Part shown: in pieces, positions 24,166 through 36,299 of the stretch
Layout of the letters: each line of letters begins with the position of its first letter
Position numbering within the stretch: position 1 is the stretch's first letter
From: Diphasiastrum complanatum
Taxonomy: Eukaryota; Streptophyta; Lycopodiopsida; Lycopodiales; Lycopodiaceae
NCBI GenBank assembly: GCA_029204225.1
Contig: CM055097.1
Coordinates: 64,420,152 to 64,484,151, forward strand
Length of the DNA stretch: 64,000 nucleotides
Direction of reading: 5' to 3'
Translations under genes and position numbers: made by a program
Notes under the pieces: model-generated
Seen by the model: only the letters and a program-made list of their open reading frames with translations
Databases searched by the model: none
What the model was told of the DNA's origin: nothing

Positions 24166-25375
24166 ATGACTTCCATGGGGTCATATCTCTTGGAACATGG
24201 TGAGAGGTTAGCATCTTCCAATTATGCTATTTGGAAGATAAGACTGGAATCATTGTTGGTTCTTCAAGATGTAATGGACATTGTGTCAAGAATTGAAGTA
24301 GAACTTGAGGGTCCTAAAGCAGCTCAAATATTCAAGAAGAGATCCAAGATTGCTCTTCATTTTATTAAAATAAATGTGTCCAATGAAGTGTTAAGAGAAA
24401 TTAGTTCTTGCACCTCATGTGAAATTCTCAACACACCTTTGAAGGATCTTATGAGCTATTGTGATTGCACATGAATGATCAAACAACAAATTACTTGACA
24501 ATTCAAGACAAGAGCACAAAGTGCATATCATAGACTCAAAAAACTAAGTACTCACTATGAGAGATAATGATCAAAAAAGTTTCTAAGTGTTCATTTTTGG
24601 AAAAACTTGCTTGATGTCGGGTAGAGAGAATGTACAATCAATAGATCTCGTGTAGAGAAAGAAATCCTCAATGCTCATAAAAAATTACAATATGGAAAAC
24701 TATACAAAACCTCTCATCATGAGGCTCGAGTTCTAAGATGGATTTGACATGTGTTCAATGGTTGATCCACATCTCTTAGTTAACTCTGCTATCATAGATC
24801 CACATCTCAAACTACATGCATGATGTGGCACGAATTGCATATCTTTTTAGATAAACTAGACATGTGTAGAATTTTACAAGTTGCATTCTACCTATGGAGC
24901 ATAAGAACATGAAAACTCTCTGTGTATTCCTTCTTGCTCACAATAGTCAATAAACTTATTAGAGGTATATTCACCTCCACTATCATATCTCAAAGCTTTT
25001 AGTCTAATATAAAATTGTTTTTCGACATAAGCTTTGAATGTAAGAAAGACAGCAAAAACCATGGCTTCAAAAGATAGAAGATAAATCCAAGAAAATCTTG
25101 TGTATTCAGGTTGGGCCATCCCAACTTCAAAGTCATGCACTCAATGGTCAATATTGGATTTACCAAACTCTATGGCAGCCAAAGCTCATAGAAGACCTTT
25201 TCCAAGATCCAACATCAAGACTCATCAACCACTTGTCTCAACTCAATGAAAAGATTAAAGCCTTGGAAGAATTCCATGGTAAAGCGAACAAACATTCCAT
25301 TGAAACTTGCTTCTTCAAAAGTTCTTACACTTTCTAATGTTCTTTTTGTTCCAAAACTTACAAAAAAGTGCCCGT
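24166..25375 (+). mobile_element. Copia gag start (+) interrupted by an integrase fragment on the other strand
   Basis: 24166-24474 (+) is copia gag: YLLEHGERLASSNYAIWKIR...LVLQDVMDIV, clearly related to the gag at 55926. The segment 24892-25140 on the minus strand is copia integrase core (FSWIYLLSFEAM, LKALRYDSGGEYTSNKF), so a second element lies in reverse orientation. Plus-strand sequence near 25310-25370 (LTLSNVLFVPKLTKK) is a pre-integrase piece that fits the first element. All parts have stops. Confidence 0.7.
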
Positions 25376-28300
25376 GCTATCCAGAAAACATCGCATGCAA
25401 TGACAATCGCCACCCTGAGAATGGCAAGTCACGTGAAAATGGAAGATGCAAATCCGGAATCAAAATCAAAACAAATCTGAATCCAAGTGTCAATCTCTTC
25501 ATATTGAAGCACCCCCAAACCCGAAAAGGAAAATATCTTAATAACATAAAGTGAATAAAAAGAAAAAACAATAGGTAGCTCAAAAACCTAGAAAAATACT
25601 CAATTTATTTTTTAATGCTAGATGTCGTACTCACAAAAACCAGGGAATAAAAAAAAACACATTTACATATGTCATTTGAATTAAAACCAAAACACAAGCA
25701 TAGATCAATGTTTCAAATGAATGCTAAGTCCTCCTTGCAAACAAGGCAGGGCCAATTATGCACCTTAAATTCCAAAAACAGGTTACATCACATTAAATCC
25801 CTCTAATGTTCTCGTAATCCATAGCCAAAAAACCATTTATATCCACTAGTCAACTGAAATATTGTATTACTTTTTATTCTTGTACTCAACTCAAACAAAT
25901 TACATCATGATCAAAAAACCACATGCCCACACCATCAATGGTGCACCACTATGGTGAGAAGAATTTTACCTCTCGACTTGCTAAAAATGTTCTTCGATCC
26001 TTCCCTCTTCTCCACATGTTACTAAGATTTTGACTCTATTTGGCAGCTTCAATATGGCTAGTTTTGTGGTTAGGATCACCACATTTACACCATGCAACTG
26101 AGCTAATTTCAACCACCCCTCTCTCACCTCCTTACTATGGCCCTCTCTTCTTGACCAAGAATGCTTTTGTCCTTTTCTTTATTGTCTATGTAGGTTCGCC
26201 AAAGCTTCTTTGAGTTCACTATTCTTAAACTCCGAAGTTTCAATGCTTATTGTAGTTCAAAGACTATTTGGATGTCAATCTTAAGCTAAGAAATCTTCAT
26301 GTATTTTTTTCCAATGTCTCAACCTACTCCTTTATTACTTTTGTCATGGACTTGAGAAACTTTTCAAGCCTTTTGTCCTTTTGTTTTCCATCATCAAAGT
26401 TTGATTTTCTGGTTCCAACTTGTCATTACCCCTTTTAAGATTGTTGGTAGCAACTAAACCTTGCAATTCATGTACGATCTCAAATAACATGGCTACCTTT
26501 GCATATGTAGGTAAGTAGGGACTAGGGACCCCTACTATGGCTCCATCCTCATCATCTATTTCTAGTACCCCTTGGTTGTCTCTAACATTTTCTGCCTTCA
26601 AGAGCCAAAAAAATTTTGATGGCTTCATCTCCTTGATTCTACTCTTCACCTTCCTCAAGTTATGTGACCCGATTCTTCCAAGTAACAATGATGTATAATG
26701 CTTTCCTGAAGCATCCTAATTTCTTAAATGTTCCTACAGCCATTCGACGCTCTTTGGCCATGCTATGAAAGAATCAGAGTAATTTCTTCAACTCCCCTCC
26801 ATATTTTGAAATCACTTATCCTTCGAGTTCCATTTCTTTCTTTGCGATCTCATTCTCACTATCTATCTTTGCAAGACAAATAGGGTCTTCCTCTATTTTG
26901 TTTCTTCTTTCTAAATGGGTAGCCTAATTTTTGTTCTCTTCCTAACCATTGATTGATTCTTCCCTATCTACCATTGCAGAGAACATAGGGCATTAAGCCT
27001 TCTACACCTAAGGGACAAACATCATCTTCCATTATTAATGGTTACTTTGGTCCTAGGTTTGACCCTCCCCTTGGAAACCAAGAAGCATTATGGATGGTTA
27101 ATCGTCTAACACTCCACTAGTGTCAATTTCTATAGTGTGGGCCAATATTTCGATGCCCTTAAGAACTTAGGTTTACTTGTGAATGCAACTTTTCATTTTT
27201 TGTAATCTATGGTAAATCCTAAGATTAAGCCCTTGAAATTTTACAAGACTTTGTTCTAGGCATAAGCCACATAGTAACAGCAAAATCACGAATAGGGATT
27301 CAAAAACTAGGAACCTATAATTGCATTACGACATTGTAGTTTTCATCCTAAAGCCTCAATCAAGTACCCTTTTTTTGTGAAACATACCCAACACAAATGT
27401 TTCATTTTGCTAAACCCCAACTAAGACTCATCAATTTATTTTTAAGGCCATTGATTTGAATTAACTTGAATAAAACTGAATTGGCAGATTTGAATCACCC
27501 AAGAAAAATTGGAGCGAAAGAGAGAGAGAGAGAGAGAGGAGGGGGGGGTGGGGGAGTTGTGGTTAGCACAAAAAAACCAAAGTAGATGATTACGTGAGTA
27601 GCAAAGACAAGACGAGTGAATGCTGGCAACAAACCCTAAAATGGCAATTATTGCAGATTTTGCAACAAAGAATGTCGGACTGGAGATTCCTAAAGGCTAT
27701 AGTAGGCAAAGCAACAGCATTCCAGTCACTAACAAACCATACAACCTAAGTTTAGGCCACATTTTGTGCATAAATGAAGGGTTCCTAAAACAAGCCCATA
27801 TAGTACACCTATTGCATGGGAAAGGGTGTACAACAACCCACACATCAAGGTATGTGGATCATAGCTATCATCCAAATCGGCTACAACAATGCAACGTTCA
27901 CTCACACATAGAAACCTCCCATATAGCAATCTTTTCCAGCTTAGTGCAATAGACATGTCATAATGCAACTCATATTTGGCAAGCACAATATATACCCCAC
28001 TTGAAAACTCTCCATAAAAATACTAACCCAAATTATTAAGGTCACTGCTTTGGCATATGCCACGAGTTTATTTCCAGAAAAGATAAGGGAACGTGCTATC
28101 TTTTTGTGAAGTTAGAATTTGATTTGAGAATTCAGCAACATCATTAGGTCAAGTTTACAACAGAAAATACATACAATGGCAAGAGTTAAAATAGCCGCAT
28201 CAAAACAATGATGTAAAAGCTGAAATACTGCAAAAACACTTTTGAAGTCAGATTTTAGAACTTAAAAGGCTAATTGAAAAGGTAAAAAAGCCTACAGTTG

Positions 28301-28900
28301 GAAAATCAAATGATTAAAGACTATATGTGTTTGTACTGAGCTATACAACTTCCGGTGTCAGTGTATAGGCATTCAATACAGAGAACTTTGGCAACATATT
28401 AAGTCTACAAGTACAAGGTTCCATACAAATTTTATAGAGAGACAGAGCAATTAATTGATATGTGATTTCGACAATGGCAGATCAAACCCCACCATCCTCA
28501 ACCAAATCGATCCAAAAACCAGTTAGTAGTTTGCGTAAAAGTGGATCAAAAACCTTTCATATACCAAGTAATTCAGACAGGAGCGAAATTACACAATCCG
28601 GGACAATAAATAATAGGTAGAGTTGAGCCTTCTAATTCTATTGCAAAGCATCGGAAACGCCACTGCTATAAGGGGTTTTAGAACTAAAACCACAGACTGA
28701 AAATTAGATGAAAAAATTGCCACATTTTCGAAAGACTAAGTAAAACGATCTTCATAATATTCGTCTTTGGTATTAATAATTGGAATAACAGCCTAGATCT
28801 TAGCAATTACACCGCTATCTTCATGGTCAGATGCCTACCATATAATCAAAACCAGACTAAGAATTCAGAAATTAAACACATCGTCCCTCCTTTATCACTT
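25376..28900. other. No clear gene; one unrecognised minus-strand ORF remnant at 26344-26688
   Basis: Most of this stretch has no coding signal. The minus frame 26688-26344 (114 codons, with LKRGNDKLEPENQTLMMENK near its end) has a coiled-coil-like Lys/Glu composition. It resembles the C-terminal half of a gag-like or ORF1-like protein, but I cannot name it, and frames beyond it are broken. A GA run and a G-rich tract occur at 27519-27555. Sequence from 28.0 to 28.9 kb is AT-rich and includes the probable 3' flank of the eL24 gene. Confidence 0.4.
27041..27095 (+). mobile_element. tRNA-derived SINE, copy 2 (partial)
   Basis: GGTTACTTTGGTCCTAGGTTTGACCCTCC followed by CCTTGGAAACCAAGAAGCATT matches the 3' half of the SINE at 17.2 kb, including a B-box-like GGTTTGACCCTCC (27056-27068). 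The 5' part with the A box is not clear. Same strand as copy 1. Confidence 0.6.
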
Positions 28901-28908
28901 CTGCACAT

Positions 28909-29403
28909 CTACCGCTTCCCTCCGCCACCACCTAATTTGACTCCTTTCTGAGCTGCTGCTCTCGGGGCGGCTGATTTTCCTGACTGCTTTGCTGTTTTGG
29001 CTACAGTCTCTACCTTTTTGGCTTTCTTCTCGTCCTTGGTCTTTTTTATCCTTTCCTTGATTTCACGAAGCGCCGCTTCCCGAGCTGCTGCTCTCACTTC
29101 CGTCTTCTCACTTCGCTTCTTTTGGATAACTTCCAATGAGGCACCAACAATGGAGCGTGAGTAGGGTTTGCTAGAAGTCTTGCGCCGCTTCTTCACAGCC
29201 TCAGCGTGAATATCCTTCTTGTGCTGCTTCCGGTAGAGAGCTGTCCATGTGAGCTTAGCAGGCTTGAGGCGATTGTGGAAGTAGTGCTTGCATTTGGAGT
29301 TGACAAACAAGAAAACCTGAGAATCTGCTCGCACAAAACGTATGCCCCTGCCTGGATAGATCTTAGCGCCACTGAAGCGGCATATCTCCGTCTTCAACAC
29401 CAT
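28909..29403 (-). CDS. RPL24: 60S ribosomal protein eL24
   Basis: Starting at the ATG ending at 29403, 164 codons read [68 protein letters not shown] and [20 protein letters not shown]. This matches plant eL24 in order and length (about 163-164 residues). The open frame extends 22 codons further upstream, but an Ala-rich GCA repeat precedes this ATG and all eL24 proteins begin MVLKTE or similar. eL24 sits on the large subunit at the interface bridge. The coding region has no intron, which is unusual for plant RPL24 genes and may indicate a retrocopy, yet the upstream region has ribosomal-protein promoter features. The Lys/Ala tail is followed by a Gly-rich end. Confidence 0.93.
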   Translation of the reverse strand: MVLKTEICRFSGAKIYPGRGIRFVRADSQVFLFVNSKCKHYFHNRLKPAKLTWTALYRKQHKKDIHAEAVKKRRKTSSKPYSRSIVGASLEVIQKKRSEKTEVRAAAREAALREIKERIKKTKDEKKAKKVETVAKTAKQSGKSAAPRAAAQKGVKLGGGGGKR

Positions 29404-29560
29404 CGCTGCTGCTGCTGCTGTTGCTGCTCCTGCAAGATCAGAAAGAGAGATGGCGACGACTATGGCCAAAGCCGCCTTTGCTGTTATAACAGCAACCCTA
29501 ACTCGCTTCTTCTATAATCATAAAACCCTAAAAAGGGAAGAGAGAGAGAGAGAGAGAGAG
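29404..29560 (-). promoter_or_regulatory. eL24 leader/promoter with telo-box and CT tract
   Basis: On the minus strand, a (CT)n tract (29538-29560) is followed by TTTTTAGGGTTTTATG. The reverse complement contains AAACCCTAA (about 29523-29531), the telo-box found upstream of many plant ribosomal protein genes. A TTCTGATCTTGCAG motif just before the GCA repeat (near 29432) resembles a splice acceptor, so a 5' UTR intron may exist. Confidence 0.65.
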
Positions 29561-30065
29561 GACCAGGTAGCGGGCCTGCCTGTGCACCCTTCATGCGGCG
29601 AGGTGCGTTGAAGGGTGCCTACTACACACGGTAGCGGGCCTGCTCACCAGTCGTAATTTGAACTTTGGCCTTTCAATTGGCCCTTCAATTGAAAGGCCGT
29701 TACAATATGGCTCTGAACATTGGTGTTCAGAGCTTATCAACATGTGACAATATGAGCCAAAACACAAATTACGAGAGAATGCAGTGGGATTCATATCTAT
29801 TGATTGTATTGTAATGTATTTTGGAAGGTGCTCGCAGAGGACATTTTGCCTAATTCTACTTTCCAAAAAAAATTAGGCTCGACTATGGTAGCCACTATGG
29901 CCTAGGCCGCCTTTGTTGTCATAACAACAACCCTAACTCACTGCGTCTATAAACATAAAACTTTAAAAAAGTAAAAGAGAGAGTGTCTGTGTGAGAGTGA
30001 GAGAGTGTGTGTGTCGGGGATTCACATCCATTGATTGTATTGTAATGTATTATGGAAGGTGCTGG
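29456..30065 (-). repeat. Partial tandem duplication of the eL24 promoter region
   Basis: The segment 29456-29545 (GACTATGGCCAAAGCCGCC..., AACAGCAACCCTAACTCG, CTATAATCATAAAACCCT) recurs at 29881-29965 as a diverged copy (CTATGGCCTAGGCCGCC, AACAACAACCCTAACTCA, CTATAAACATAAAACTTT). Downstream of each, GATTGTATTGTAATGTATT(T/A)TGGAAGGTGCT occurs at about 29797 and 30035. The second copy lost the telo-box core and the internal GTAGCGGGCCTGC part. Confidence 0.75.
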
Positions 30066-30192
30066 GGACCTGGTTCAGCTTTCAAAAATTTTGGAATGTC
30101 GAACCGGATAAAATGTCCTCTACCCAACACCTTCCAAAAAAATTTAGACTTGGCCCAAGCCTAAAATTTTTTGGAAAGCTGAACCGGGAAGA
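30066..30192. repeat. Nested inverted repeats around CCAAAAAAATTTAG
   Basis: TTCCAAAAAAATTTAG (30132-30147) pairs with CTAAAATTTTTTGGAA (30161-30176), and the loop itself holds the palindrome CTTGGCCCAAG. Outside it, TGGTTCAGCTTTC near 30073 is inverted as GAAAGCTGAACC near 30174. GAACCGG(A/G)..AATGTCCTCT occurs twice as direct repeats. The structure resembles the remains of a small foldback element. Confidence 0.65.
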
Positions 30193-30659
30193 ATGTCCTC
30201 TGCCCCGGCACATTCTGTTACGTAATGGATACTTTGACTTTTTTCACTTGTACATTATGAAGCATGACAAGCCGTTTGACTTTGATCGACCAATGTGGAA
30301 CTGCCACGTGGCAACCTTACGTCTGACGCCTGACGCGCAAGCTAGAAATTGCGACACAAGGATTAAAAAAAAAAAAAAAAGATGTAAATTCTTCTTTCTA
30401 AGCTACCCAAAACTGGGCATAATAAGCGACAAGTATCCACTACATGTTTGATATATTCATAATGGTTTGAAAGCAAGCCAATAAGAGTTGCAAAATGTGG
30501 AATGAGCAGACATAGTCCAGAATTTGAGTAGGTGGTGCATTAATAAAGGTAAAAAAAAAGTGTGCGGAATTCAAGCGTGTGAAGCCGTGTGAGAAACCAA
30601 AAAAAGAGGACATGAATTAAGTGTAATGGTTGGCATTGCTGGCTGTGATGTTGATGCCA

Positions 30660-32285
30660 AGCTCATGGGCGTGATTGAAAAAATTTTAAGGAATGAATGC
30701 ATTGTTGTGTGGGCGTGAGAGAGGAGGCATGCTAATGCATCTACACTTTCAATTTATTTGTAGATGCTTTGCATCTTATGTCTTTAAAGTGATTCACTTA
30801 CTCGAGCAATATCTCAGTTGGACAAAAGAAGATCCGCCTTGGCAACTTGGTGTTGTGTGTGAAAAATTGTCAACTAGTTTTGTTGGTTTATTGGCATTTT
30901 TGGAGTCCAACTTGAAATCTCAACTTAGAGATAGTTTCATATTTGTCAATAAGGGCCTAAATAGTGGATTTACTATTTTTGGCAAGTAGATAAGTAGATG
31001 AGGTCAGATTTGGACCCATTCTAATTGGCTGATTTTGGTACATTGCATCTAGACTAGATTTTCTAGGTTTTTGATGAGGTATCTAGAAGTTTCCATATTA
31101 GGTCAAGTTTGGGGCAAGTGGTCAAATGACATTTTGGAAGCTATAAATAGTTGTACTTGCATGGAGAAATAATCATCATAGTTTCTTTCTTTGTGGAGAA
31201 TTCATCTCTTGTGTTTCTATGTCCATCTCGTGTGTTTTTCTCTTGATATCTTGGTTTTCTATGTGTAGAATGTTGATTTCTTGGTAGATCTTGGATCCAC
31301 ACGTGTGAAGTATTGTACTTTATTGTTGTTGTACAAACAGGGACCATAAGAAGTCATATCTAAGTGTTTATGATCAAATGTTTGTGCATTTCTAAGTTCT
31401 AACATGCATAAAGTAGTGATTTCTATCTTCTAGCTACTTCTAAATGTGCAACCAAATTGGCCCAAGATCTTGTTGATCCACTAATTTGCTTTGGATCTGT
31501 ATTTTTTCACATGGTATCAAAGCAGGTTGCAGGCCAAATTTGGTGGATTTGCCAAATCTAGAGGGGGATTTGAGGGCGCCATTAATTCTATCTGGATTTG
31601 GAGGTGTTTCTAGCTCAAATCTTATAGTTTCAAGTATAGATTTGGATCTTTGTGATCTTAAAGTCATTTTAGGTCAAAATACTTGTAGATGGCCTATTTT
31701 TTAAACCACTTATTGGAATGTGGAGACAAAAATTGCTCATGATTGTGGATGGTACGTTCTATTAGATGAGATATCTGGATTCTAACTTTTGCATGTAGAT
31801 TTTGCTTGATTCAATATTTTGCATTTTTGGTGAAACCCTAAATTTGATAGGGTCTCTTGATTTTGAGGTTGCTGGACTTTTCAAAAGTGTGTTTCAATCT
31901 TAGGTGTTGGCAAAAGTTCATTCATATTGTGTTTAGATCTATTGTGATCAAGAAAACAAAATTCTATGTGCTAGAATTTGCTAGAAAGAGTAAAATGAGA
32001 GGCTAGATTGTTTCCATATCTTTGTGATTTCTTCTTGAGTTTCATTTGTTGATTCAAGAGAGTGCTTAGTGCATTGGAACAAGTTCAAAGAGAAGATCAG
32101 ATCATTGCAACATGGAAATCTCAAGTGGCGTTGGAAGGCAATGATAGGCTTACCTCAACAAATTATTCTACTTGAAAGGTGAGAATGGAATCTTTACTTA
32201 AGATGAATGATTTGATGGATATTGTTGTAGGTGTGGAGGAGAGACCTTTGACACCACAAGATTAATTGAGGTATGACAACAGGGA
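30660..32285 (+). mobile_element. Copia 5' LTR, primer-binding site and gag remnant
   Basis: TGGTATCAAAGC at 31512-31523 is the copia primer-binding site, complementary to the 3' end of initiator tRNA-Met with one change. The LTR should therefore end just before it and occupy roughly 31.0-31.5 kb. About 640 bp downstream a gag piece is readable (VRMESLLKMNDLMDIVVGVEE, near 32175-32245), after which the element is lost. No pol of this element is present on this strand. Confidence 0.65.
31512..31523 (+). promoter_or_regulatory. Copia primer-binding site (initiator tRNA-Met type)
   Basis: TGGTATCAAAGC compared with the standard TGGTATCAGAGC, positioned at the start of the internal region of the retroelement. 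Confidence 0.7.
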
Positions 32286-32419
32286 AAAGAAAGTACCCCC
32301 ACATGTTTGACACATCATATCTTACATATAAGTTGCTCAAAATGAAGGTCTCAAAATTTTTAATCAGTAAATGTATATATGAAGAACACACATGTGAAAG
32401 GATTTGATGTCATTCATCA

Positions 32420-33060
32420 TAGTTTATGAGATATGATTTTTTGAATAAGTGTTTGAAATACACACTTTTCTGTGCATTTTGTGATGACTCTAGTGTTAAT
32501 ATGGTATTTGGAGAGTAGAGGAATAAATCCAACAGCCCCCTCTTGATTCGGATCCATGAATGTCTTGATCTTCAGGCTAAGCAGTGCACAAATTTTTTTT
32601 GTGTGCATTAATCCTCAATGCCTTGGTAAACACATTTGCAATCATGTCTTGTGTCCGACAGTACGTTAAGCTTACCTTTCTACCAAGAACCTTACTCTTG
32701 GCATAGTGATATCAAATCTCAATGTGCTTACTCCTAGAGTGAAATATAGGGTTGGTCGATAAAGAAATGACACTCTAATAATCACAAAATATAATTGTTA
32801 GAGTATATTGATTCAGACTAATGTCTAATAATAAATTTCTCAACTAAATTTTTCTTTAAATAGCTTACAATGTACTATTTTTGTGGAGGAAAGAGCAATA
32901 GAATTTTGTTTACGACTATTCCAAGAGACAGGACTGTCGTTGAGGAAGAATGTAAATTTAGATGTGGATTTACAAATATCTACATCTCCTCCCTCCCTCT
33001 TGAATAAAATCTGCTGGGTATCAGGGTCGTACAACTTGTAAGTGTTCTTCAAATGCATTT
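32420..33060 (-). mobile_element. Copia RNase H 3' end with polypurine tract
   Basis: Minus-strand frame 33058-32840 shows FTFFLNDSPVSWNSRKQNSI followed by ALSSTKIVHCKLF, a copia RNase H segment close to that of the element at 40.9-41.7 kb (LFLNNGPISWNSCKQSSIAL). Broken frames follow, including a C-terminus (LKIKTFMDPN) like the LKVKAFMDSD of that element. A G-rich run (GAGGGGGCTG, minus strand, near 32535-32545) and TGTTGGATTTATTCC mark the polypurine tract and LTR start, again as in the 40.9 kb element. Confidence 0.7.
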
Positions 33061-34045
33061 ATGTTTTCTTACATCTTTATGTCATGTGTAGTGGATGCAA
33101 AAAAATTATGCAAAACTTAACTAGGTTTTCAAGATCAATGTAAGCCAGAGCTTTAGATTTTGGGTTAGCATGTTTGTTTGTGTGATGTAAGCTTTCAATA
33201 TCAGTTGAAATTAGTATTGGCTAGTTTCAATGTTCATGTCACTTCTGAGAAATAGTAACATGTTTATAATTCATTGTATTTAGATTTAGAATCTTGTATG
33301 ACAATTACATGGTAGCAGTGTAGAGGATTTGTTATAACATAATTAATTTGATAATGTATGGTGAGGAAACATGTGAGTATATGGATGATGATATGTATGG
33401 AGATAATGAAACAAAAAATGATAAGTATATGAAACATGTGAGATAATGATAGTCTATGGATATGTATGGTGAGGAAACATGTGAGTATGAGGAATCAAGG
33501 CAAAATAGAGTTTTGATGAAAAAGAATGGGCATATATTTGGGGTGGCCTAGGTGATAGCCCATTGGTTGGATGTTTGTGAGGACATGTCAAGTGTATTGA
33601 GAATACATCGATAATGATCGATAGATCAATTATGAGCTGATAATTATGATTCCTCATTGAATGAAAATACAATAAATGCAATTACAATAATCTGTATCCA
33701 ACCACAAAATTGTAGGCAAAAGAGGTAATAATAGTATTTGATAGAGTAATTAGATCTATTTCCAAGATAGTAAAAATACTATACCTATGAAAACAATAGC
33801 AATCAATTGTGGACAATGATAATGACAACAAATGATTACTTTTTTGTGATTTGAATAACATTGAGTACATTCAGACAAGATTGTAGAGGTGCAATGTGAG
33901 AGCAAAATAGTATCTTACAATCTTGAGATAGTAGTCTAAATGATCTCTGAATTACAATCACAACGATATTGTTACTAGAAATTATTTTACACATTGATCA
34001 GTATGATCATTCATATATATAATGTACATGACTTGATCTCTATTG
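33061..34045. other. No gene seen
   Basis: AT-rich sequence with local direct repeats of GTATGGTGAGGAAACATGTGAGTATATG-type words near 33357-33385 and 33465-33490. No coding signal on either strand. Confidence 0.45.
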
Positions 34046-34800
34046 AAGAGTGTCTATGCCTTTGCACTTATCCATATTGAATTTCTTAAGATGTGAAGTA
34101 GGCATATGTGTATTGACAAATAAAACCATAAGATGATGTCCTATCTACTTCAAGACCCAAATTATAGTGCAAAAGATCCATGAGTGTGTCTATGCCTTTG
34201 CACTTATCCATATTGAATCTCTTAAGATCTGAAGTAGCATACGTGTATTGACAAATAAAACTATAAGATGATGTCCTATCTACTTCAAGACCCAAATTAT
34301 AGTGCATTGGATCCAAGGTCTTGCATTTTAGACTCCTTTTAGAGCTTGTTTTGTCTCATCATTGAGTTTGACATTATTTCCACAAAAAATGATGTCATCT
34401 ACATAAAGTACAAGGAATGATCACATCACCATCTACAAACCTGAAGTACAAAGATGGATCATATTCACTAAGAATGAATCCTAGTGAGAGAAGGAAAGTG
34501 TTAAGTCGAGAATACCAAGATCTTGGAGCTTGCTTGAGGCCATACAAGATCTTGAAGAGCAAACAAACCTTGTCCTCTTGCCCTTGCTTGATGATTGGGT
34601 TGGTGCATGTAGATCTCCTCCTCAAGATAGCCATTGAGAAAAGCTCTAGTCACATCCATTTGATACATGAACCAATTGAAACAATATGACAAGGCAATCA
34701 AGATTCTAATGGTAACCATTTTTTCCATGGGAGCAAAAGCCTTTTCATAATCTATTGTACTTTTCACATGTGTGAGGACAACCAAAAGCATGTGATTGAT
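34046..34800 (-). mobile_element. Copia reverse transcriptase remnant with internal 136-bp tandem duplication
   Basis: From right to left: [60 protein letters not shown] and [15 protein letters not shown]. These are RT motifs up to just before the YVDD box. After a break, a short block (LHYNLGLEVDRTSSYGFICQ) occurs twice in tandem (34052-34187 and 34188-34320). It is the region after the RT active site that includes the LGLEV motif. Frames are interrupted throughout. Confidence 0.8.
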
Positions 34801-35084
34801 CTTCTAAGGAGTGTGTGATTGCACATGAAACTATCTCTTAATTGTAGCTACCAATCTATCTTGACAATCTTCAAGCCAAGAGTACACAAGCATGCATCTA
34901 CCCACCAAAGAGCTATCAAAAGCTATCAATTACATAACGACATGATACTTGATGAGAAACTAAGTATGAAAATAGGTTGCTTTCGGGTAGAGAAAGAAAA
35001 TATAGCTCTTAAACTTGGGCAGGGAGAGAACATAGAAGTTGGAAGCAAAAACACTCATGAAACTTAATTACCATCATTCCAATA

Positions 35085-35543
35085 TTATGTACAAAGGAGA
35101 GAAATAGTGCTAGCTAGTGTTCTTGCAAGAGGAAATACTCTAAAATGATTGGACTCCATTGATTGCCTTCCTACATCATGATTGGACTTGATTTCCCAAA
35201 CTGTGGTGAGAATAGGCCAATAAATAACCCTCTGGATACGATCAACCTCAATCTCCACTCCCCTTGAAAATCTTATGCCCCAGCAGGACAATTCCTTAGC
35301 AAAAAAGTCACACTTAGAATCCTTGGCAAAGAGCTTTTCCCTTCTCAGGATGTCCAAGACAATCCTAATATGCTCTTTGTATTCCGCCAAAGTCTTACTG
35401 AACACTAGGATATCATCTAAGAATACCACTTCGAATCTTCCCAAATATGGCTTGAACAAATCGTTCATCAATTCATCATGATTGGACCTCATAATCTCCA
35501 CCTCACAATTTGATTGGGCCTCATCATGTGCACCGCTAAACAT
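35085..35543 (-). mobile_element. Ty3/gypsy reverse transcriptase fragment
   Basis: The frame contains ELMNDLFKPYLGRFEVVFLD followed by DILVFSKTLAEYKEHI, with the FLDDILVFS form of the catalytic YxDD box, and then LAKDSKCDFF-like sequence. This is the palm and start of the thumb of gypsy RT. Both ends are lost. It is unrelated to the copia pieces on either side. Confidence 0.85.
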
Positions 35544-35969
35544 GATTGCTGCACATTTAATTCACCTCTTGAAGTGATTGGCCTTGTGATTTATGCATCT
35601 AAATGTGATTGGGCCAAAAATAGATGCATTTCAATCCTAACATCATGTGACAAATGTCACTATCTCACTAGAACTCAAGTTTAATTCCTATTGACTATTC
35701 AGAATCACCATAAATGAGATAGAATGATTATGAAAACCCTCCACACATGGGAACACGCTCCACGCATCTGAGAATTCAATAATTATATGAAATTACAAAA
35801 TGATCAAGCTAGATTTTGCCTATTCTTCACACTCCTCAAAAACTAGCTTGATGAGATACTAGATCAAACAAAATGGCATGGATATGATTTGAAAACTAGA
35901 CAATGGACTTGTAACAATAGCAAATTCACCAAATCTTCATCCTCTTGATTGAAATGAGATTTTCCTTAC

Positions 35970-36255
35970 TCCTCACATGCAAAGGAGTATTGGCAAAGCA
36001 TATGGATCTAAAGATCCCCAAGTGTCAACTATTGTCATCTTCCTATCAAGCAAATTTGATAAGAGATACATCCAATTGAAGTCTTGAATGAAGGAGACAC
36101 ATATGATGAAAGCAACATCATTGATTCTACTTGATGAAACACCATCATCCAAATGAATAAGATGAAAAAGCTGATGAGAAGTAGAACACCTTGGCAATAA
36201 CTCTCCAAGTGCTTTTGCCAAAGCACCATCTTCATGAGCCTTACCATCATCATTA
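35970..36255 (-). mobile_element. Copia-derived internal segment (shared with two other elements)
   Basis: The minus frame reads AKALGELLPRCSTSH...LFHLIHLDDGVSSSRINDVA. The same segment occurs at 56.98-57.2 kb (+; AKAHRELLPMRYTSH, LIHLDDLVSSCRSKD) and more distantly at 21.3-21.7 kb (-). It looks like a fixed part of a non-autonomous copia lineage placed where reverse transcriptase is normally found. Confidence 0.55.
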
Positions 36256-36299
36256 GAAAAACTTAGAGCCCGATGAGGGCCTTTGAAAAAGATGTTTTT

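Noticed and set aside
30035-30451. 138-codon plus frame
   Set aside because: It crosses the nested inverted repeats and a poly-A run, and its composition is that of non-coding DNA.
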